Shown here in pieces: positions 41,501-50,500 of a stretch of DNA of 64,000 bases. Location: positions 31,561,667 to 31,625,666 of the forward strand of contig OY294051.1 in assembly GCA_958510825.1 (NCBI GenBank), written 5' to 3'. Under the pieces are notes generated by a model, which had not been told where the DNA came from, did no database searches, and was given only the letters and a program-made list of their open reading frames with translations. Source of the DNA: Brachypterus glaber (lineage: Eukaryota; Arthropoda; Insecta; Coleoptera; Kateretidae). Made by a program: the position numbers and the translations under genes. The stretch's first letter is position 1. Each line of letters starts with the position of its first letter.

Positions 41501-44500
41501 AGACCTAACGAATTATGTTAATAGTATAAAAAAATATCTTGCTTTTTATAAGAGTTTATTCTTTTAATATATTACTTTTTCTGAGGAAAGTCTTGCGTTA
41601 GTAAAAAGATTCGGAAACAAAATTATTGCTTTTTTAATGTTTCTCGACGTTTTAGATCCAAAATAGATGATTCCGTCAAAAAAAAACTCTGTCGGTCTGT
41701 CCGGAAAATTTGTGACCACGATAACTTGAAAACGCTTTGAGCTAAAGACTTCAAATTTGGACCATAAGTTGTTTATCCATCTATATCATTAGGCTGGGAT
41801 TTTTTTTGGTAAAAATCGGGGTGGGGTAAGGGAGTAAAATGGGGTAAAAACAATTTTTTACGAAAAAAGAAATTTGAATAAATTGAAAAAAATTTAACTT
41901 TTTTTTTATTTTTATTTATTTTTTTTTTGTTTTTGATTTAAATAAATCTAGGCCTATAGGGGAAGGTATTATTTTGTTGGCAGCAGTATTTTTTATAGTG
42001 TTTTTTTTTTTCAATTAAGAAGGTACTGTCAATCAAGGTGACTTTAGACGGTGCAGGTGATTTCGGACCCTTTGTCACAAAAGATGTGGGGTTGTGTGCG
42101 CAAGTTGTGGGGTTCAATTACAACTTGGTTCAAAAGGTTTTGCGATAAAGTGTCCGAAGTCACGTACACCGACCGAAGTCACCTCGGGTGACGGTAATAT
42201 TTTGATATACCGATTTTTTTTTATTTTAATAAAATATAAATTTAAATAAAATATGGTTAATACTCGTTCTTTCATAAGAAGTTTTTAGTTTAAATTAAAT
42301 TATTTAATTTAATTTATATTCAATAATTAATTTTGATAAAATTAAAGCCTTTTAAATTTCGGGATCAGGGTCCCAAACTTTTTGAAATTTTCGGGATTTC
42401 GGGATTGGGATCCCGAAAACTGGAATCCCTAGTCCTTATGGACAAACTGTAACTTTTAAACATTATTTTTAGTATAAAACTTAAGTCTGAAAATGGAATG
42501 TTGCATAACTTGATTGTAATTTTTGTAAATAATTTTTTAATAAATATTTTAATTTTGCAAAAAGTGTAAGTTCTAAAGGGTCTACGTTCCAAAAAAAAAA
42601 ATAAATCGATAAAACCTTTACAGTATTGTTACAGTATGTATATATCGTCATACATACATACATACATACATACATACATACATACATACATACATACATA
42701 CATACATACATACAAACAGTATGTATATATCGTCACTTAAAGTGCAAAAGGTCGTATGTTAAATTTTAGTTTGTTTTTCTAAATTGTAGGAAAGCTAAAT
42801 GAAATGACATTAAACTTCACACTTAACACAGTTTAAAGTTTAATGTCCACTCTATTCAGAGACCCTGCTGAATTGTGGCGATTTATTAAAATGCCGCAAT
42901 TTAGCACCAAAATAAAACAAAGTAAAATTTAACATAAGACAGTATTCTAAATGAAACTAAGCGTCTTATAGTTCCATTTTGTAAACTTTTTTCATTACAA
43001 ATAGTCCACGATTATGTTTTTGCCACCAATAACTCATTGTTTTTTTAAGTGCAGATGGTGACTTTGGATCCGGCACTCCTTATTTGTGTTATACATACTG
43101 TATGCTTTCAACTCAGCAGACAGAGATTAACAATTTGTTAACAACACACGTAAAAAAATTAACAACAAACATTAAAATTGAATGTAATAATAAATATATT
43201 TATTGGAAATTGCTAATATATAAATATCATAATAATTTATTTTTATTATAATGTTTTTAAATGTTTTATTTATTTAGGAAAATCTCCTGCTTTATGTAAA
43301 ATATTTAAAAGCCTTTTGTTTAAATTATATTTTAACCGTATTTGTGTAATACAAGTGTAATTTTTTATTGTTGTTAAGTATGTAATGTAATATTTTATGA
43401 AAATCAAAATAAAAATAAACTAAATTAAATTGTTTGATATTTACAAATTTAAAAAATCTATATAAAACATTTTACTATTCCACCGTGGCATTGATTAATC
43501 TGCCCCCTATCGACAGCGTGCAATAGGTTCTTGAAACCAATAAGTGCTTCCTTTTTTGGACTGTCGATAGGTTTATCCAGTCTCTGTCTCCAGTCCAAAC
43601 GATTTTTAAACTCTATATAGAGATATATGGAAAGGATTTGATTTTCGTAGTTGTTCCTACTATCGATATTTGGCTCTGAAGAGTGCTAAAAAGCACGAAA
43701 TCGATCAGTCACTTCGGAGGGACGACTGCGTTAATCAAACAAAACTCGTTTTAAGGAATAGTAAAATGTTTTATACAAAATAAAAATCTTTAACATTTTT
43801 AAATTCAATATTTTTTCTTTTTATGGAAAAATTCCTAACAAACCATTAAACTATAGAGTAATCCCAGGGCTGGCATGGTTTTGACCATGGCGGTAAAAAC
43901 CAGTGGTATTTACCGGTTTTTACCACTGAGCAAAATCCCGGGTGGTAAATACCATTTGATTTTTACCTGGTAAATACCGGTATATACCTGTAAAAACCAC
44001 AAGGAAAATCCCACTGGGATTTTGTGATGTGCTAGAGTGAGAGCTAAACAAATATTTTTAAATAGATTTCTAATAAATACTTTTCGCAAAAAAAATGAAC
44101 CGACTTCTATGTCTCTAAAAAGTAAAAAATTAAAAATACTTAAGTCGGTGCCAATTTCACCATTCCCTAAATTAATTACTAACAATTTTTTTTATTATTA
44201 TTGTTTGCACTGAAATTGGCACCGACTTAAGTATTTTTTATTTTTTACTTTTTAGACTTGTAACGTCATCTAAGCTAAATTATAGTTGTCCTTCTATCTC
44301 GGCAATTTGCACTAAAACTGCGTTGTGAAGTCACTATCTTAAAGATAAATTTCTAAAAAATAAAAGTAATATTTTTATCTCATCGCCCAAGTTGGACTCC
44401 AAACCAACCTTATTTGAAACGAAATACTAAAGAAAATCTTGCTAAAATTTAAGATTTTCAGTGTGCCGTAATATTCGAGTGACCTCTTAATCAAGTTATC

Positions 44501-47500
44501 CGGCTTATCCGAGTTTTCCGATATTTCTCTAAAAATTTGGTTGGTAGAACCAAATTAAGCCGTTTTTAAGTGAAATTGCGTTAAAATGGTTAGATTTATC
44601 CTAATTATCCGGATTACCCGGCATTATCCAGGCGTCAAATTGAAACGGGACCACCACCCTCTTTAAGTTGCAAAAAGTTTCATCAAATTTCGTTCATGCG
44701 TTCCAAAGTTATGCGGGAACAAACATAAAAAAAAAACAAAGTCACACGTCGAATTGATAACCTCCTCCTTTTTGGAAGTCGGTTAAAAAGACTGTGATTC
44801 TCAGTTGTGTTCCTAGTAACTAAGTAGGCGAGCAAATTTTAAAACTTGGTTGTTGAATCTACGAAAATTAAAGGTATTGTATTTAAATTTTTTTACTAAA
44901 AATGTAAGTTTTTCCCAATTTTTCGCGGTTTTTTACCCTGGTAAATACCGGTAAAACCCACTTGATTTTTCCCACCATTTGGGCAATTGTGGCCTGGTTT
45001 TTACCGGTTAATACCCTGTCCGGGATTTTCCGGAAAATCCCGTCTTTTTGCCAGCCCTGAGTAATCCACGTAGTATAAATTAGTTGTAAGTGATTGGTAC
45101 TTGGATTGGCATCTGGTTGCCATCTATAAAGGAATGTATATTTCGTAAACTGCATTTTTAACTTTTTAACCCCCTCAAAGAAATGTGGAAAAAATTTAAA
45201 AAAAACACAGACATTCCATACCAGATATACCGATCACTGATGATGGACGGAAAGAAGCGAATATCTAAAGCCGCGCGTCAGCCAGCCCGTTTCTTCACTG
45301 CTGGGAAGAAATTCACGTAAATTTTCCACTGCAATAACATGAATAACATGTTTTTTGAAATTTAATTTTGGTGTGTAAAAATTGCGTTTCTCTGAAATAT
45401 TATAATTTACGTTTATCATAAAATTAATCATTTAACAAAATTGTTTGATATATTTAAATAAATTTTGACAAAAATTCCTACTTCTAATACTTTTTAACCC
45501 CCTCAAAGAACTGTTGAAAAAAAACACAGACATTCCATACCAGATATACCGATCACTGATGATGGACGGAAAGAAGCGAATATCGAAAGCCGCGCGTCAG
45601 CCAGCCCGTTTCTTCACTGCTGGGGAGCAATTCACGTAAATTTACCACTGCAATAACATGAATAACATGTTTTTTGAAAGTTTTGAAATTTAATTTTGGT
45701 GTGTAAAAATTGGGTTTCTCTGAAATTTTATAATTTACGTTTATCATAAAATTAATCATTTAACAAAATTGTTTGATATATTTAAATAAATTTTGACAAA
45801 AATTCCTACTTCTAAACTTTTTAACCCCCTCAAAGAACTGTTGAAAAAAAACACAGACATTCCATACCAGATATACCGATCACTGATGATGGACGGAAAG
45901 AAGCGAATATCTAAAGCCGCGCGTCAGCCAGCCCGTTTCTTCACTGCTGGGAAGCAATTCACGTAAATTTTCCACTGCAATAACATGAATAACATGTTTT
46001 TTTGAAATTTAATTTTGGTGTATAAAAATTGCGTTTCTCTGAAATTTTATAATTTACGTTTATCATAAAATTAATCATTTAACAAAAATTGTTTGATATT
46101 TTTAAATAAATTTTGAAAAAAAAATCCCACTTCCAACACTTTTTAAAAAATAAATGTTGAAAAAAATAAAAAAAAATATGGCTGAATAGAGATTCATTAG
46201 CTCTAAAATGATGTATCACACGACCCTCTTTTCCTAAAAAAGAAACATTGTCCGGCAACCTCCCCCTAAACATACCAAATATACAAACGTATACAAAAAA
46301 AATAATCGGGTTACGTTATTTACGTGTTTTCAATTTTGACTTGATATCTTAAGCCGTTTAAAAGTTAGAGGGGGAGGACTTTTGACACGCACGGTATAAT
46401 AATAATAATAATAATAATAATAAATTTATTGTTTCAAAATGTTACGTATACATATGTTCACATAATCCCATAACAGACAAAACAAATAGTCACATCTAAA
46501 AAAAAAGATAAAAATAAATATCTAAAAGTTCGGTAATGTGTTTGAGTTAAAGTTAAAAAATTCATCTAAAGTATATGGTTCACAGCATAGTAAATAATTA
46601 AAAATAAGTTTTTTATATACACTGAATCTATTTACATTTCTAATGTTCTCAGGAAGTTTATTAAAGAATCTAATAGAAGAATAAAACCACCCTTTTTCAA
46701 AACTCACTAGTCGGTGCCGAGGAAAATTAAAATTTTGAGTACGAGTCCTATTGGTCGCTTTTAGGTGATCAAAATCTCCAATGTTCTTGAACATAAAAAC
46801 TAAGACCTCAAATATATAAAGACCAGCCACTGTTAACAACTCACTCTGTCTAAACTTACCTCTGCAGCTTTCATTAAATCCTAAATTTAACATAGTTCTA
46901 ATACGATGGTTTTCAAATTTCCGAATTCGTCAAAAATTACTCTAGATCGAAAAATGTTATATACAAAATAGGGTCACTTTATCTTAGTCTTACTTATTAT
47001 TATCGTTAGTTTGCGGTTTTTAGACTTGTCTTTTCTCCTTTCGGGTAGCGACACACAACAGATGAGCATCGCACTTTCCCTCGATTATCCTTAAGCTTAG
47101 GGGTACGACATGCGGATTTTTTTTGCGAAAGTACCGCAAATTTGTTAAAAAATCATGACGGAGAATAGCACAATTCCTTGAAGAAAGAAATCCAAACCAG
47201 AGCAAAAACAGACCAAGTACAGAAGAACAAAGTAAACCCAGATGAAGTAATTTAGGGTCACTTCATCTGGGTAGTTAGGGTAGGGTCCCTAATACAAAAG
47301 TTTTGAAACTAAATATTTTTTTAATTTAATAGGGGCCTAATTTGGAACCTAAAGGCAGGCGATTTGAAAATTTCCTGGATTTCCGGTGGGCCACTATACT
47401 GCCCTGATAAGACAAGTTGTCCTATCTGCAAAAATTCACTTTTTGAGATAAGCACACCATTGTATTGCTTTACACTAGCCCCATGTGTCTACTAAAAAGA

Positions 47501-50500
47501 AATGTCTTATCTAAAGCCCAAATCCTAAAAAATAGCCTAAGATGTTTGTCCTAAGTGGAAAATCTTCAATGTTTTCTAAATAAAATTGTCCTAACTAGCA
47601 TTTACTAGACGAATAAGTCAGGACTAGGACTAACTTTAGAGATCTTAGTAATTTGATTTGACTTTTTAGATCATTTTGTCCTAACTTTTTCAGATAGAAC
47701 AAATGCATTTAGTATGACAATTTATTTTTCTGACAAAAAAAAATATATTTTATCCAATACATACAGATAATAAGACAATTACCAGCTTTATTTTAAATAG
47801 ATAAACTCAATAATAACCCCCGCGTGGCTTTTACTTTATTGAGTGGATAATTATTTATTTTACCCACTCAACTGTCACTTGTCAAATTATTTTATTGTAA
47901 ATGTCATTAAAATTTTTAATAAAAAAAAAGGAATTCCTACGCTATTTATTCGATAAAACCTTGTATGGCACTCATGGGTAAAACGATATTGCCCTCTCGA
48001 AAATTAACCTGCGAGGCGTCCGAGGGGTTTATTTATTGGACAATCCTTGTACACATACCCAACAATCTTCTACAATCCTTGAAAATTCCTGCTTTCACAA
48101 TCATCTGCAATCCTCCAGAATCCTTCACAATCATCTACAATCTTCCACAATATCTGAAATCTTCCCACAATCTTTAACAATCTTCATTAAAATTTTGTAC
48201 AATCTTTTTGACAATCTCTGACAATCTTCCACAATCTTTTGATTCTCACAATCCTTGTACACTTTTTTTCAATAAATAAACCCCTCGGAGGCGCCAGAAA
48301 TGGGCAATATGTTACTTTACCCACTGTACCATAAATAACTATTTTTTTTGAAAGGATTTCACCTATTTTTGATTTAAAATAAAGCAGAACGCCATATTTA
48401 TTTAAACATGTTTTAAAAAAGTGCAAACAAAAACAATAAAACTGGCCATCTCTCAAAACATCTAATTTGCAGACAACTTGTCTTAGCAGGGCAGTAAAGG
48501 CATACACAGCTGTATGTATTCTATTACATATTACATTAATATTCTCTAAAAATTTAATACATTTTAATATCCTTATTGTGGCTACAATAAGTTGCTGCAT
48601 CCTTGAATTTAATTAAAATCAAAATTTAGAAATTTAGATTTGAATTTTGCAAGGCTAAATAAACATGTGTAGTATTTTTGTCTACTTGGCATTTCCTTTA
48701 AAATGTAGAGAACAAAAAAAATACACTTTCCCAGTAAAACCGCTTTTCCATTTTTCACCTCCGCGCGTTAAATGGATTTTTTATTATCAGATTCACTTTC
48801 AGCAACCTCAAAAACCCCAATATACAAATTTTCACTAAAACTACCCCCCACCCTCCATAGGGACACTAGATCTAGGTCTTAAGTTAGCAAGGCGACAGAC
48901 TGTCGCTAGGTCGGTCTGTCTGTCGCTAGGTCTGTCTGTCTGTCTGTCGCCTTGCTAACTTAAGACCTAGATCTAGTGTCCCTGACCCTCCAGAGGGTTG
49001 AGTTAGATTTTTTTATTATTAGATTCCCTTTTAGCTACCTTGAAAACCCCTTTATACCAACTTTCACGAAAACTACCCCCCACCCTACAGGGGGTTGAGT
49101 TAGAATTTTTTTATTATGAGATTTACTTTCGGCAACATCAAAACCCCCTATTTACCAACTTTCACAAAAACTACCCGCCACCCCTTAGGGGGTCGAATTG
49201 GAAAAATGTTATTATCAAATTCAGTTTCGTCGTCCCCAAAAACCCCTATATATCAATTTTGACGAAAATATTTAAAAATATTTACCCCCTCACCCCCGTG
49301 GGGGTGGTTAGAAATTTTTTATTATCATATTCGATTTCAGTAACCTCAAAAACCGCTATATAGAAATTTTCAAATTTTTGTGAAAAATTATTGTACCCCA
49401 CCCCAATTTTTACCAAAAACAATCCCGAGCGGGAACTTTTGGTAACATACCTGTATGCCAAATTTCAAGTCTATAGCTTAAAGCGTTTTTAAGTTATCGT
49501 GGATACAATATTTCCCGAACAGAACGATCGACCGACCGACCAATATTTTTTTTTGCTTGAAGTTGATTTATGTCAACATAAACCGTCACAAAACGCAAAC
49601 ATACGCAAAAAAAAAATTGAAATTTTTTGCACGAATACAAGGCTTTCCGAAATATTAAATATTTCAAAATAGGAAATCAATTAATGCGAACTTTCTTATT
49701 TTTATCTCTTAGGTTTTATCTGCAAATTAATTAAACATATTAATATTTAATTTATTAAATGTCAATGTTTAGATTTAAATTTAGCAAGGTCAAAATTTAG
49801 ACATGTGTAGAGTATTTTTTTAGATATAAAGTACATAATATTAAGAGTTCACTCACCTCCATAACCAAATATACATTGTTGGGTGATTCTTTGCAGTCCA
49901 AGAGAGCTACCACATTTTCATGATGTAATTCGGTCAGTTCCTAAAAATTAAATGAACATTTATAATCACAAATGTAGAATTATTTTTGTATCAAAGAGAC
50001 AAAAAGTGCTGACCATATGTTTAAAATATGAATGACCATATCTCAAAATGTATGAATTAATTCATGAAGCTGAAGTTAGTCAACGTTTTTTTTTGCATCG
50101 AAAATTCAAATAGTAAATTAAAGCACTTATTCCATTAGCGCACTAGTACTTTAGAAAACTCGACGCAAGCGGCTTGTTTTCTAAACTTGTACTTGTGCGC
50201 TAAAAACCAATGTTATGAAACTAGTACTTTAATATACTATTTCTATTTTCGCTGCAAGAAAATGTTGCAAACTTCAGCTTCATATTAATTCAATTTATTT
50301 AACAAACAACAACATACTATGGTCACAGTTACTGTGGCACAGTATAGAAAGAGTCGAGTGCCTTTTTCTGGAATATGCAGTCTTTTTCTGAAGGTTACAT
50401 TCTGAAGAAACGCTTTTTAAAATTTACAGTGATTTTCAAAGATGGATAATCTTGTCTATGAACTTAGTAACCAAATAGGCAGAAGGACTTAGGACAAAAA

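Larger units (their letters stand above)
43865..45059. mobile_element. 1.2-kb hAT element with CAGGGCTGGC ends
   Basis: The ends CAGGGCTGGC and GCCAGCCCTG are perfect inverted repeats of a type well known in hAT elements, flanked by a perfect 8-bp duplication AGTAATCC (43857-43864 and 45060-45067). The subterminal regions are rich in ggtaaataccggt in both orientations. The middle has been invaded by a non-LTR element tail (44330-44790). No transposase remains. Confidence 0.92.
27362..49856 (-). other. Atg1 intron 3, about 22.5 kb
   Basis: The intron separates the exon ending in YLVME from the exon starting [10 protein letters not shown], both in the kinase domain, and so must be removed to make any active kinase. 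It contains the membrane-protein gene on the other strand, the assembly gap and at least a dozen transposon insertions. I found no Atg1-strand exon inside it. Confidence 0.9.

Noticed and set aside
42481..42711. Minus-strand open frame starting [12 protein letters not shown]
   Set aside because: It is the translation of a (CATA)n microsatellite and has no other support.
45234..45759. Two similar minus-strand open frames ([10 protein letters not shown]..)
   Set aside because: They are carried by adjacent copies of the 327-base tandem unit. The third copy does not keep the frame, and no splice sites or known domain appear.
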